A model generated the notes under the pieces. It did no database searches. It was not told the DNA's origin and worked only from the letters and a program-made list of their open reading frames with translations. Shown piece after piece: positions 10,671 to 22,535 of a stretch of 64,000 nt of DNA. Within the stretch, counting starts at the first letter, position 1; each line of letters begins with the position of its first letter. This stretch comes from Dendrolimus kikuchii (Eukaryota > Arthropoda > Insecta > Lepidoptera > Lasiocampidae): assembly GCA_019925095.2 (NCBI GenBank), contig CM034406.1, positions 8,621,388 to 8,685,387 of the forward strand, given 5' to 3'. The position numbers and the translations under genes are program-made.

Positions 10671-11501
10671 TAGGGATGGGCCTAATGTGGTTTGAACCGA
10701 ATACGAACTTCGCCGAACATTTGGTTAAAACAAAAATTCGGCCGAACTTCGGTTTGATTTCGCCACGCTTTCTTAAGAGCAACACATCGTGACCTGTTGA
10801 CAACATCAACTTGATAACACCGAATGTTTGGCTTTTTTACACCACAACCTGCCTCTAGTCAATTTTAAGTATGAGTAGGTGGATAAAAGTATAGATTTTT
10901 AGACCTTTGATTGTACATACATACATACATACATAACTTCACGCCAGTTCCCTTGCGGGGTAGGCACGAACAACAGAGTGCCATTTAGGCTTATTCTTAC
11001 ACACCTCACTTGCCTCTTGTAAATTACCACCTTTGATTGTAAAAGCTCACTATTTCATAATTCTAAATTCATAATGTTTAATTCATAAAAAGTGATTACA
11101 ATCAAAATTAAAGTTGTAATTGCTGATGTCCCTTAGACGTGTTTTTTTTTTAATTCAAGTTACGCATTATAATTAAGCAGTTGCACTACTTACTGTTGTT
11201 TCTTGGAGGAATAATAAGTTTATTTTATTTTTGTTTTAATTTGGATGTCTATTTAATTCGGTAAAGACTCAATCAAGAATTAATTTTATTTATTTTTTAT
11301 CACATTGCACGTTCAGGGTTACATGTTCCTAACTAAAATAAATGACCATGAGTGTGTAGATGCCAATTTTTATATTATGGTTATGATAGATATGATTTCG
11401 ATTAATTTCAGTCAAAATAGTGCAAGTAGGTATTCTACTTTTCGTTGCACCGAATGTTCGGCATTTAAACCGAATGTAAAACGAATTTCGGCCCATCCCT
11501 A
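10671..11501. mobile_element. Non-autonomous hAT element with 8-bp target duplication
   Basis: The 831-bp element begins TAGGGATGGGCC and ends with the exact inverse GGCCCATCCCTA. It is flanked by 8-bp duplications (ataaagtt at 10663-10670 and atacagtt at 11502-11509, seven of eight identical), the hallmark length of hAT transposons. Subterminal regions carry several 'ttcggc' / 'gccgaa' motifs in both orientations, as expected for hAT transposase-binding sites. No transposase frame remains. A LINE 3' end (10915-11030) sits inside it. Confidence 0.85.
10915..11030 (-). mobile_element. LINE 3' end with (ATGT)n tail, nested in hAT element
   Basis: Read on the minus strand, this is the extreme 3' end of the LINE at 33003-33370: 'gaggtgtgtaagaataagcc', 'gttcgtgcctaccccgcaag', then a microsatellite tail of 'atgt' units (10917-10934). 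It lies inside the hAT element, so it inserted later or travelled with it. Confidence 0.85.
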
Positions 11502-11509
11502 ATACAGTT

Positions 11510-12230
11510 ATATTTATTTCGACTGTGGTAGTATTATGTTGAAATCGGTTAAATACGATCACTTTGAGTTAAGTTAACCAGAGAACTAGACTTATAAAGC
11601 TGCAGGTACCGAAGAACTTGACCACGAGAGTGAATTCCGCAATATACTACAATTATTATGTATAACAGAAAATTCATAAAATATGTTCCCAACAATTGTT
11701 CGCAAAAATTATACATCACAACAATTCTTTCCTACTATTCTTTATTTTGCTAGCAGTAGTTTAAATAATTAATTATACAAACGCTGCAAATATGCAGCTA
11801 TTGCGAATCGGTAGCTGTTGGAATCGAAAAGCTGCGTCCCCTATAGGAAGCGTACAAACTTTATCTTGATACTACAGCGAGCTAGTTAAGTTCCCTCTCG
11901 CACCAGCGAGCTTCCTCTCATAAAGTAGATAAGAAAGGCGTACAGTAAGCCTGCGCACCTGTCTCGGGGCTTTACTCCTGGCAAGCCTTCACCCGCTCGT
12001 CATTATATTGTTACGAGTGTGGGACTCGAAATTAAAATGCCGTTGGAATTACTATAGAATTTATTAGAATTATACAAACACGTATAACATAGGTACAAAT
12101 ATTGCTAGATACTACTAGTACAACTGCACGATTCTATAACACGCGCAAAGTCGGTCAGTATATCGCTTGTCGAAATGTACGTCTTACTCGTATCGTAATT
12201 CTCACTTGACTGCCTCACCCCATAATATTA
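11510..12230. other. Intergenic DNA, nothing recognised
   Basis: No gene or repeat could be supported. Part of it (11810-12000) is less AT-rich than its surroundings but has no open frame worth noting. Confidence 0.45.
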
Positions 12231-12480
12231 TGAAATTCTAACCATGCCGTGTCTGTACATTAGAGCAATTAAAAAAAACAATGAATAGACTATATAAAAG
12301 ATGGAGAACACGATGCAATTTTTTTTTAGATGTCTGATGGTTCGGGATTCACGTAAAAACTACTAGGTCGATTTCGACGCGGTTTTCACTGATCGACAAT
12401 AAATTCTTAGACAAAATTTGCGCTACTTTTTATCTCGGGAATCCCGCGAGAATTTTTCTGATAATGATTTAAAATGGCTA
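12231..12480 (+). mobile_element. Helitron-like non-autonomous element, 3'-truncated (family H, copy 1)
   Basis: Shares 'aaattctaaccatgccgtgtctgtaca', 'gatggagaacacgatgca' and 'ttcacgtaaaaactact' with copies at 38310, 59810 and, inverted, 34618 and 61930. The copy lacks the terminal part that elsewhere ends in CTAG. No coding capacity. Confidence 0.7.
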
Positions 12481-14760
12481 GATTAAACAATCTAATTCTA
12501 AATCTTAAAATCTAATAGTAATAATACCATTCTTCTATTTCGAGTATTGACACTATCATCTTATTACACTAGGCATTAAATTCAAATAAGGCCCGTAGGA
12601 CGGTAAAAAAACATTCACCAGAACAAAACCTGCATACCTTAAAATATACGCTTCTTAAACAAAATAAAAATGCTTCATTTTAATGCTCGAAAAAGGCTGA
12701 TTATTAATTTTTATTACCCTCGACTTAAGTATAACTTACCAACCATCGAAATTTCTGCTTACCTTTTATTTCGTTTATCCGATGATATAAATTGGTGTCG
12801 CACCAATTAAGTATTGAGAAGGTAATGTAATTTATTTAAATTACTTGTAAAATAATTCATGATTAATAAATTGACTTACTGTGCCTTTTTAAAGGGTAGT
12901 TATACAGAGAACTGACACCATTGTTAAGACTGTAAAGAATCTGTTATAAGAAAAAAGATATAAATAAGATATTAACAATAGAATTATAATTTAAGTACAC
13001 ATCACGATCTCCTAGTATTTATATGTATTTATAAATACTACTAAGAGTATTTATATATAGTTCATAATTATTTATAAGTAGTTTCGACGGTAACTTAAAC
13101 GAACCACAGTCGAAACCAGTAGGAACTGACCTATTTCTATATTTGCGTGTCTTTCAATCTTTCTAAGTATACCTATTTCATATAGGTACCTTTTATAATT
13201 AAAAGAAAAATATTTTATAAATTTAACTTATAAAACAAACACTTCCTAAATGTCAATAGGAACTTAAGTTAAATGTATCAGAGAATATTTTATATTCTTA
13301 CAGGTTTTCCGGATGTCAGATAAAAAATGGTGTGTCATTTACTACATGGTAAGTAAATGACTAATCACATATTTCGACTGTTGTTCTTTATTTTAAACAA
13401 TTGCACCGAGCAATATAAATAATAAATTAATGCTCCTTGAAGATTTTACCACTTGAAAAGATATTATACAAAACCAAGTCAAAATATAATCATTATATTA
13501 ATACGTGACGCAAAAACTTTGAACCCCTTTTTACGAAAATTACGCGGTCGGAGAAGTATGAAATTTCGCACATTTATAGTTTATATAGAGAAGAAGTGCA
13601 GAATGCTAATATTTTTAAAAAAATATGCATATGAAATACATTAAATCAATAAAAAAAACATTACACACAATACCATGTATTTCACACACACACGCATATA
13701 TACTCTTTTGTTTGTTGATAAAGTCAAATTAACAGTGTAGCCTTGGCGAAATCTGTGATTATAGATATAGTATTTGATAACAGAACCTTAATAATGTTCA
13801 AACTTATAATTTAAATTAATTATGGTTGAATTTCGACCAATGGGCGACCACTAGTAAGTAATAAATACGATAAGTTATGTTAAAAACATTGCTCTTTGCA
13901 GTCCATAATACCTATTGATACGTTTGTCATTCTTCATGACATGAAAACAGACCTCATAGTGATGCTTAATAAGAGACAATTGTTTAAATGGGCAATCACG
14001 AACAATTGAAAAAGCAGAGAGGTTTTATTATTGAATTGGATTGGATTATTATTGGAACCTTACTATCAACAGGATTAAGATACCGAAGCAAATTTCAGAT
14101 AATTATGAAAATAATAAATGTTTAGTTGTTTTACATAATAATTTATGCCGCACTCAAAGCTAAGTGAGCGAATAACTTGAAGGCTTCAACGAGCATTTCT
14201 TGGGCGTTCCCCTTCTACGAAGACATAACCGAAAATTTGTTTCACACGTAACTGGCATGTCCCTGATATTTTTTTATTACCGCCGGATTCCAAACTGAGA
14301 CACTACCCAAACTACTATCTACGGACCAAAGCCGTGAACCTTAAGGTCAAACCTAGAATGCCAGCCTTTTACATTAGAGAAATAATTATTAATCAAAACT
14401 AAATAACAAACCGTTAAAACAAAGTTACAAACAATCATATAAACGAATGAAATACTTCGAATTTGAGAACAAGGTGACACATTTATAACATGCTAGACAG
14501 ACTAGTAAGTAACAAAAGTTAATTTGCAAGATATAATGAAGTGATAGAATAAAAATATTGCATAGTTTCAAAATGCCGATAAATACGAGTCGAGCACTTT
14601 CAATATTGGTTCCGAACGTTGTAACAGTGTTAGTGACGCATGAACAAAAGCACGCATAAAAGAGCCGAATTGTATTTATTTAGATCCATTCCTTTTTCTC
14701 TTTCAATTTCATTGTGTACCTATCTGGGATATGATCCTGAACCAGGTCATTTTCAAATCT
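12481..14760. other. AT-rich intergenic DNA, nothing recognised
   Basis: No supported gene. There are small AT-rich inverted repeats such as 13015-13060 ('agtatttata' and its complement) and a short CA run near 13683. The open frame 13453-13644 has no motif. Confidence 0.5.
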
Positions 14761-14799
14761 GCATCACGATGTCTAAATTACATTCTACCCGCATAAATT

Positions 14800-15131
14800 A
14801 GAGACAAAGAGCGTAGGGCATTGTCAGACCGGGCAAACATGCTAGCCCGCAGATTCGCTGGATGGCCGAATGCTGTAAGAATGACATCATTTAAAGTCGC
14901 TCTATACATCCGTCTATTCGACGAGTTTGTGGTTCATGTTTGCCCAATGATCTCACAATGCCTTACGCGTACAATACAATAATGAGTTCAGGCCCTTATT
15001 GCATCTCCTGCGCTTTGTACAGTGCGTCCGGGATATTTGTGGCTGCACGCACGGATAGTTTTGACGCTATCTGGCGAAAGAAAACAGCCTCCCTGCTAAA
15101 CAGAGTGCGTGTGAGCAGCAATAGCCAATAA
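14800..15131 (+). pseudogene. LINE reverse transcriptase C-terminal remnant
   Basis: The fragment in several frames resembles the C-terminal third of a lepidopteran LINE ORF2. ANMLARRFAGWPN-like, VQYNNEFRPLL and the final CxxASGIFVAARTDSF..IWRKKTASLLNRVR can be followed across two frameshifts. The last part is open in one frame (14940-15131). No catalytic RT motif is left. Clade not assigned. Confidence 0.6.
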
Positions 15132-15730
15132 ACATAATAGTCCTTTGATGTTGGTACTCATGCAGAAGACTGAATCGTTATTCTTTGTAAATTACTAACA
15201 CATATTTTTAAACTCTTCTAACTATATATTTAAATCTAGTTGTTTGTACATTTAAATAAATTTTAAGAATGTCACCCTCTGATATTATCCAGACCTTGAG
15301 AAAGTTAATCTCCTCGACCTTAACCCAAAAATTGTAACTACTGTCTTAATAATTTCAAGAACTGCCTCTGGCATTCTAATGTTGTTTTTTTTATCTATGG
15401 GCGTTTTTGTTATATTGAATCTATTTATTAGGTACAAACATTATTTGTCATTAATTAATTGTACGCTATTTATGTTCAAGTGGCCATTAAAATATAGCCA
15501 ATTGTTAAAACTAAAAGTTGTTGTGTAGAATAAATTAATATAAGTAATTAGGAGAGTTACACATATATATGTTCAAAGACACTAAATAATTACCAAAACT
15601 CATTCATAACCAACAGCTGATTGAGCAGACGAGTCCTAAAATAAACCAACAATATGCGTAAAACCGCTAAGTAGGATAGGATGAACAACACAAAGAACCT
15701 AGGTAGTCAGCTAAAACTGTATTTCTGGAA
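15132..15730. other. AT-rich DNA, possibly the 3' UTR of the preceding LINE remnant
   Basis: No independent gene seen. The first 150 bases may be the old LINE 3' UTR. The rest is featureless AT-rich DNA. Confidence 0.4.
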
Positions 15731-15965
15731 AACAGCGGATAAGCTGACAGCCCATATGATGAAAGTGATTACCCTGCCGCCTATAGACATTTACAACACC
15801 AAAGGTGTGCCAATGTGCTGCCGGCCTCAAAGGGGGGACTGCAACCGACAAGTAATACCATACAGGTGGTCAGATGCCCTACCATCTGGCTGTAGGTTCG
15901 CCTCTTATGACTGGCATGCGATGGCCACCCCAATTTCTATTCTCTCTCCGCTCTTGTTCGTATAA
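15731..15965 (-). mobile_element. SINE-like retroposon, diverged subfamily (copy 3)
   Basis: Aligns along most of its length with the family at 56940-57260 ('gacatttacaacaccaaagg', 'gccctaccatctggctgtag') but is clearly more diverged and lacks the T-run at its left end. The 94-codon open frame over it is a shadow. Confidence 0.7.
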
Positions 15966-16309
15966 AACTAGCCTAATAGTGAACTGCAATTGGCCTACGA
16001 AGAGGGAACAAAATTACGAAAGTGTAAACATTGTATAATCTTATTCAAGACAGCTTAATTGCAGTATCCAATTTTATTAAAAAATCAGGCGGATCATAAC
16101 AAAATGTGAAAAAGTATGACCACAAAATTAGTCATCAAAGCTATTGTTTCAAGTTAACAAGAGATACAAATTGCATAAAACTATACCACTAGATAATTAA
16201 GGTGTGTCAATTAAGCATCATCCACTTTGATATACGACTGCTCTAATAGTGTAATTAATGCACTTCATAATTTCGAAGTGTATAATATAATTGCATTGTG
16301 AATTATTTT
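15966..16309. other. AT-rich intergenic DNA, nothing recognised
   Basis: No gene, repeat copy or palindrome worth reporting was seen here. Confidence 0.45.
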
Positions 16310-16439
16310 AATTCAGGATATTTTAAAATTCATAGAATTTATGGACTGTAAAAACATTTCGATGCCTTTACAGAAATAATATATTGTAAAACTATATATT
16401 TTACTAGATATTGTATATATCTTAATCAACAGACTGATA

Positions 16440-17110
16440 TTGCCATCTTTTAGATTACAAAAATTAGTGTCCTCTTTCTTGGGGGTTTGTATATGCTTCT
16501 TCAATAGGACTCCGAATGAAATGTTAGATCTGCCTTTCACTAAATTTAAAACCAAATTAAAAAATATCTTGTTAGAAAAGGGATATTACACTATTGAAGA
16601 ATATTTAAATGACAAAACTTCATTTACATAGCACCTCGCTCCAACCTCTATTATACTATCTTCTATGTAACGTTTTATCTTGCCAAGCATGTAAGGAATT
16701 TATGAAGATATCTTGCAGTGTAAACTTTTAGTACGTCTCGTCATTATTATAACGATAATAATATTTTTCTTTCCATTTATTATGTCTTTGTCTTACTGAT
16801 AATGAACAGTTTGCTACAACCCCCATTAATTGTTCAATAAATAATTGTGTAACATACTTCTGTATAACATTTATTAAGAAAAAAGAGTATTTAAAAAGAA
16901 AAGAGAGAAGAAGGAAAACATTGTTTAGCTACGTGTTGCTGGGGAGTTTCTTGCCACTTCTTCTCATTAAAAGTAATAACACGTTGCGAAACGGTGTACA
17001 TAGAATAGGAAGAAACTTATATATATGACCTCCAAAAAGTATTCCCCACTGGAACTTATTTTGAATAAAAACTTTTGAATATGAATTATAATCTTCACCA
17101 ACTTCAAACA
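16440..17110 (+). pseudogene. LINE 3' end: ORF2 C-terminus plus 3' UTR
   Basis: The last about 40 codons to the stop at 16629-16631 read FFNRTPNEMLDLPF, then KTKLKNILLEKGYYTIEEYL. This is a C-terminal signature (FNxIPxExxxLP...KxxLxxxLxxxxYYTIxEYL) seen in many insect LINE ORF2 proteins. The following 470 bases hold a 3' UTR whose 'cttgccacttcttctc' segment and final 'gaataaaaacttttgaata' resemble the 3' UTR at 18558-18690. The element is 5'-truncated to its last tenth. Confidence 0.7.
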
Positions 17111-17890
17111 AAGTTCAGCTTTATTAAAACATTAATTCCATAAATAAGTTCCCCTTTGAGGCCCTTCAGAGCAGCTCAGCCAAATGCAGGCCTTAAAATG
17201 TGCGTTTTGTTGGACAGTAAAATACTAGCAAAGTCTATAATATAATATTAGTCTATACTAGGAGTAGTTACTTCAGCCATTTTATATGACTAGGTCAGAT
17301 GTGTAAATCACGCCATACTGGTTGCTTTTGGTTTTTACTTTCTTAAATTGTAAGTAATGTTCAAATTTTTAAAAGCTCGGACGCAAACATTATTTTCCCA
17401 AAATAAGCCCCAGAGATCTCCTCAACAGTCTATACATTTATCAATTGTATTTCAGTTTATTATTTTAATAATTAAAACTGACAAAAATAATTAACAGATA
17501 GCTACATCGAAAACTAAAAAAATGTATGTCAAGTTCAAAATGTCTTCCTAGGTCTTCCTGGCAATGGCAAGCTTATGTTCCGTTAGACCTATAAAATCGT
17601 TTGGCCTTTTTTTATTTTACGTCTTTTTGTGTTCTTTTTTCTATTATACTTAATTTATTTTAATTCTAATTGAATAATAATCTCGGAGATTATTATATTT
17701 ATAATTAATGCTTCCGTTTCCTGAATAGAGCGAAACGTGCCTACCAGAAAGATTTCTTTTCTGTTGGCCTGTTAAAAAAATATTGTCTTATGTTACCCAT
17801 GGTCTTATTAAAACAAAAAATAAAATTGCATTGAACTAGTTTCTAACTAGCTAAACGTATTTAGCTCTACAAGTCTTCTATGTAGGATGT
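17111..17890. other. AT-rich intergenic DNA, nothing recognised
   Basis: I see no supported gene or repeat. An imperfect palindrome around 17680-17700 ('ataatctcggagattatta') is short. Confidence 0.45.
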
Positions 17891-18206
17891 TTATTTTTTT
17901 ATTGCAGGAGATCAGCAGACAGGCAAATGGCCCACTTGATGGAAAGCGGTTACCATCGCCTATGGACATCTGCAACACCAAAGGTGCTACAAATGCGCTG
18001 CTACTCTCTTAAGGGAAACTGGAACCTGGTCACTAATGCCGGAACACAACTCGAAGGTTGTTATGGCGACATACTTTAGACCAGGGGTGGTAGCCATCCA
18101 GTCGAGCAAATGCCCTACCACCTGGCTGTGGGTTGTTAAGTCGCCTCTTACGACAGGCCGCCCGGCCGCAGGAAATTGTATTCTTTCTCCGTTCCTGCAC
18201 GGATAA
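17891..18206 (-). mobile_element. SINE-like retroposon, full length (copy 4)
   Basis: One of the near-complete copies, about 88-95% similar by eye to 19979-20293 and 56940-57260. On the + strand it runs from a T-run and 'attgcaggagatcagcagac' to 'gttcctgcacggata'. The A-tail (T-run here) puts the element on the minus strand. Confidence 0.9.
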
Positions 18207-18557
18207 GAAGTTTTTTAGACATATACTGGGTTTATATAAAATTTAAAATGGATCGTAAGATATTAAATATAAACCCGGCAATTGTGGTATGACTGAATCT
18301 ACATATAGAATAAGAGACTATATACAAAATACAGAAATTGTTACGTGTAAATTAGCTTCCTTTAAATTGAAAAATAAAGTCCCCAGATGAACAGGTTTAA
18401 CCTATTAGTAAGCCCCAAACAGATTGCCGATTCACAATTTCGATGTACAGATTTCCTCTCGATCCTCCATCGTTGGACGATGCTGTTTATAAAAAAAAAA
18501 ATCATATATGATCAAGAAAACATCCTTAGTGATACATTTTATAATGTAAAGATATTT

Positions 18558-18690
18558 TGCTGGGATTTGTTGCGCCACTTCTTCTTCCATAACAGTAACT
18601 AAAATTGCTTTGGAAGCGGTAGTAAACTCACGATTTGCAATAAATAAACTGTAAGATTCCATTTTGAAATAAATACATTCATTTTTTTTC
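18558..18690 (+). mobile_element. LINE 3' UTR fragment
   Basis: 'ggatttgttgcgccacttct', 'ctttggaagcggtagtaaac' and the ending 'gaaataaatacattcatttt' form a pattern familiar from the 3' end of abundant lepidopteran LINEs and related to 16915-17105. The long minus-strand open frame over it (18432-18932) has no motif. Confidence 0.6.
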
Positions 18691-19978
18691 CCAACCAGGA
18701 CTAGAAGCCTCGTCACTGGAATGAGCAAAGTACGTTGGGCAATGCGCAAACCTTGCGAATTGTCACAAGACGAACTACTTAACTTCTGTATGCAAATCAG
18801 AGTGAGATTGAAGAAGCATATGATTTTACTGCAAATCACATGGACATGGTGGTTCCACTCTTGAGTCCATGCTCGAGTCGCCGTGGATTGAACTGGAATA
18901 AATATTCTTTTCTGATATTTAGTAATTACCATTTCAATATTTTATTATTCAATTATCTCATTATGATTCTGGCCTACGATCTACGCAATCGTAAATAGTC
19001 TTAACTAGTCTTAAAGAAAATGTTACGCAAATTATATTTTGTTTAGAATAAATCTAATGCATTTACATTAGAAACACATATTTTGTAAAATCTCACGTGG
19101 GATTGGGGGACAGGGAAGGGGGTTTAGCCAAATCTCTCGATGGGTGGTCGGAAAATCGCAAAAGAGGCCTCACATTATTAATTAACGCCCCTAAGCTATT
19201 TTGGGCTTGAAAAATAGTAGCATAATGTTATATCCACTGTCGATCTAATCCACGTGCAAATATTTCCAAAAAACATCTTCAATTTTATAAATATCACTTT
19301 ATAATAAAAACGAGCAAATTCAAATAGCCTACAAATAAGGTTTCGTGGTTTTTTAATCTTGACCGGTTTCGGTAACCTATTGAAGTAACTTGTAACTGAG
19401 TAATAATAGATGACCACTAGGCATCGCATGTATGTGGATCAAAGCTTTTAAATAATTGAAGATCAAGAACGAACTTTGATTTTGTTACACGAAAAATTGG
19501 GGACATATGAGAAAAATTGTATATTGCGGCAAACAGTAACAATGCACTTCTGACGTCATTGTCTATACCAATAAAAGAAGAATAATTTCACTGCCATACT
19601 TTCGCACTTAGAGTGGGATAACGATCGGTTAATTTTAATTAAATAAGAAACTCTATTTCGCCTTTTACTTTTTTTAATTAAGTACCATATTATTTTGGAT
19701 TAGCTTTAGCGGCCGTCAATATCTCGTAAAGATTAAATTGTGAACATTTCAACGTGTAGAATAATTAGCGAAGTCATTAAAATTTAATTATCAATCCTTT
19801 AAACTTGTACTTTACTTTTATTTATTTGTGGAAGCACAGATTAATTTATTTGAATTTTTGTATATACTACCGATGTATACCCGATTCTCTCATATAAGAT
19901 ACGTTTGGCAAATAAACAGCACTTTGCAAAATACCACAATTTTTGCACTGAATCACACTGAATTTAATTATATATATT
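18691..19978. other. AT-rich intergenic DNA, possible unclassified remnant
   Basis: Bases 18720-18850 are less AT-rich and can be read on the + strand as a charged peptide with ELSQDELLNFCMQIRVRLKK, which could be an old retroelement fragment, but I cannot match it. The rest shows nothing. Confidence 0.35.
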
Positions 19979-20293
19979 TCTTTTATTGCAGGAGTTCAAC
20001 AGACAGGCAATGCAAACGGCCCACTTGATAACAAGCGATTACCATCGTCTGTGGACATTTGCAACACCAAAGGTGCTACAAATGCGCTGCTGCTATCTTA
20101 AAGGAGACTGGAACCTGGTCACTAACGCCGGAACACAACTCAAAGTTGTTATGGCGACATACGTTAGACCAGGGGTGGTAACCATCCAGTCGGGCAAATG
20201 CCCTACCACCTGTCTGTGGATTGTTTTGTCGCCTCTTACGACCGGCCGCCCGGCCGCAGGAAATTGTATTCTTTCTCCGTTCCTGCACGGATA
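19979..20293 (-). mobile_element. SINE-like retroposon, full length (copy 5)
   Basis: Complete copy: 'cttttattgcaggag' on the left, 'tcctgcacggata' on the right, same length and high similarity to copies at 17891 and 56940. Open frames of 94-102 codons across it, on both strands, are incidental to the repeat. Confidence 0.9.
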
Positions 20294-21486
20294 GAATAAA
20301 TAATAGATTCACAGATATATACAAATATATGTCAGTCCCTTTAAGAACACTTACATACACTTAGGTACATCTTAGACAATAAATCGAAAAAATGTTCATC
20401 CCTGAGTTACATGGGTATTTACATATAACGCAACCCCTGGCATGTAGTTTTTCGTATTAAACTATTTCATTATGTAGCGTCATATAAAATACATTCATAA
20501 GTATAGATCTGTGGATATATCTGTTTGTCAAATTTCATCTAAGACAGACTGACCGACGAACATTTTTCTTCTACACTTTGCTTTGTCATCGGCAATCCTC
20601 CCAAGTCAATATACGGACCAAGCTCTAATTAGCAGCAAGTGGAGTACTAGTGATTTGAAATAAGTAATTGAATTAATTCAATTTAGATATATATTTATCT
20701 TTGTACCATCAACACAAATATATGATGGTAACTGGCTCACTTCACACGCCTTCTTTTACAACTTAAGATAATTATTACCACTTTTAATTAAGATAATTCA
20801 AATCATGTCAGATCTAATGGTTTACTTATGTATGATTTATATCTTTCTCTCATTGCATAAATTCTTGCAGTGAATTTAAATTGTTCATGGAAATAATTAC
20901 ACTCATTATACAATTATGTACATTTTAATTTTTTATTAATATTTGTAGACACACGGGACTTACGTGTGTTCATTTGACTTTATTTATTCATGTCTCTAGC
21001 CTAAGTGATTTTAGAGATAATTAGCTGTAACACACAGATGGACATTAGATTGAGACCATAAAGGATTAAAATACTAATAATATAAGAGTTTCAAATTATC
21101 ATCCGTTGAGAATGTTGGAAAAAATTTTACTGCAATTTCTAAACTGGACACAACATACGTTGCCTCAAATATTGACCGGTTTTTTGGTCAGGAAGACACC
21201 TCAACGTCGTTGATAGATTTTGATAAAAGAAACAAGCTTTCGGGTCATGCGCCTTAGAGAACAAAATATGTAGGTATAAGTATAAGTAACAAAACGGTAA
21301 ACTCCGTCTAAATTACTTTAATTGAACATAATACCTCTTTTCCGGCTTTTGGACAAAATTAAAATTTTATAACAAATTAGCTAGCAATGCTGATAGTTAA
21401 CTGCCTCCAATAATTATTCCCAAGTTTCTACTCTTTCAAAGACAAACCAGGATACATTTCTGATAATTTATTTTTCTATTTGCAGT
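20294..21486. other. AT-rich intergenic DNA, nothing recognised
   Basis: No gene or repeat was supported in this stretch. Confidence 0.5.
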
Positions 21487-21559
21487 ACCGAGAATCTAAA
21501 CCGGAACTTCTGGACTGAGTACGCCCAGTGGCCTACGTTTAGACCAATTCATAAAATGA

Positions 21560-21826
21560 GTAAGTTAAAACGACAATTAAGTAATGGATATAAAAGGAAT
21601 CACATTTATAGAAAAATCCGGCAGGTTATGTTGGGAACAAATGTTAGCAACGCCGCCTCTGCTAGGTTTCGTTAGAATTTTTAATCCCAAGAGATGCTGG
21701 CTGCACGTTGCAAAGGATGGCATGCGTACCTATAACCTCACAATTACCGATGCCAAAGACGCCACGATGTGGACAAGAAAAGCTAGGAAAGTAAACCCTG
21801 GGCTTCGAGGCAGTCGATATTATTGA
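21560..21826 (+). pseudogene. LINE ORF2 extreme C-terminal remnant
   Basis: The final frame reads PKRCWLHVAKDGMRTYNLTI, then TDAKDATMWTRKARKVNPGL before the stop at 21824-21826. It fits the C-terminal pattern of many LINE endonuclease-reverse transcriptases (PKKRWxDxVxxDMRxxxLTxEDAxDRxxWRxxxRKADP). The upstream part is in another frame, so at least one frameshift is present. No RT catalytic motif remains. Confidence 0.6.
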
Positions 21827-22535
21827 ACCTATTTTCAGTTTATTTTTATTATTCTATTGTTACACAAATCTACATGTTATACAAACACATAGTACGCCCC
21901 AATTTTGTTGATCTCTCAAGATTAGCTGCAAAAGCCTGAGAATACCTGATTTTATATGTTCCAGCTACAGCGCAGTAATTTGTTGGTAGCTAAATATACC
22001 CGAAAAATTTTGGTGCGCATTAAATAAAAAAGTTAGCGACTGGAACCTCGTGTTATATTTTACTTATATAATAGTGGTAAAATTCAATTTTATCGGAACT
22101 AGCCACTTTAAAAACCCGGGATTTTCTTCTGCACTTCCCACAGTCTTCGGCATTCCGTATTACTGGCATAGATATCAATTTTCACGACGTGAATCTGCAC
22201 AGATGTAAAAAATCAAACCCTAAAATTGGTTCGCAAATTTTACATCAGAGCAGATTTTTTTTGTCATAGACGTCGTTAACGACATACCAATCAATATTAT
22301 TAATTTTAGCTCGTTGGGAGTAACATTATTTTTTCGATCAAGGTGTAATCCGTCATGGCCACCCTTTCATGCTGGGATAGGTAACAGCAATAGGATAGTG
22401 TTAGACTTCCGATGGTATGGTCGGACCTAACAACTAAACTACCCCTGTGTTCCATCGCACCGCCGTAATGTGACGGTCTCGGGAACCGAAAATATTTCCG
22501 ATAATAGGAGTGACACCATGCATTAACACGTCTGG
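21827..22535. other. AT-rich DNA before the RNase H LINE
   Basis: No gene seen to about 22300. Bases 22340-22535 become GC-richer and could be the decayed 5' part of the following LINE, but no motif is legible. Confidence 0.4.

Noticed and set aside
18432..18932. Minus-strand open frame of 166 codons
   Set aside because: Longest unexplained frame, but it crosses a LINE 3' UTR, has no domain or signal and an AT-driven composition.
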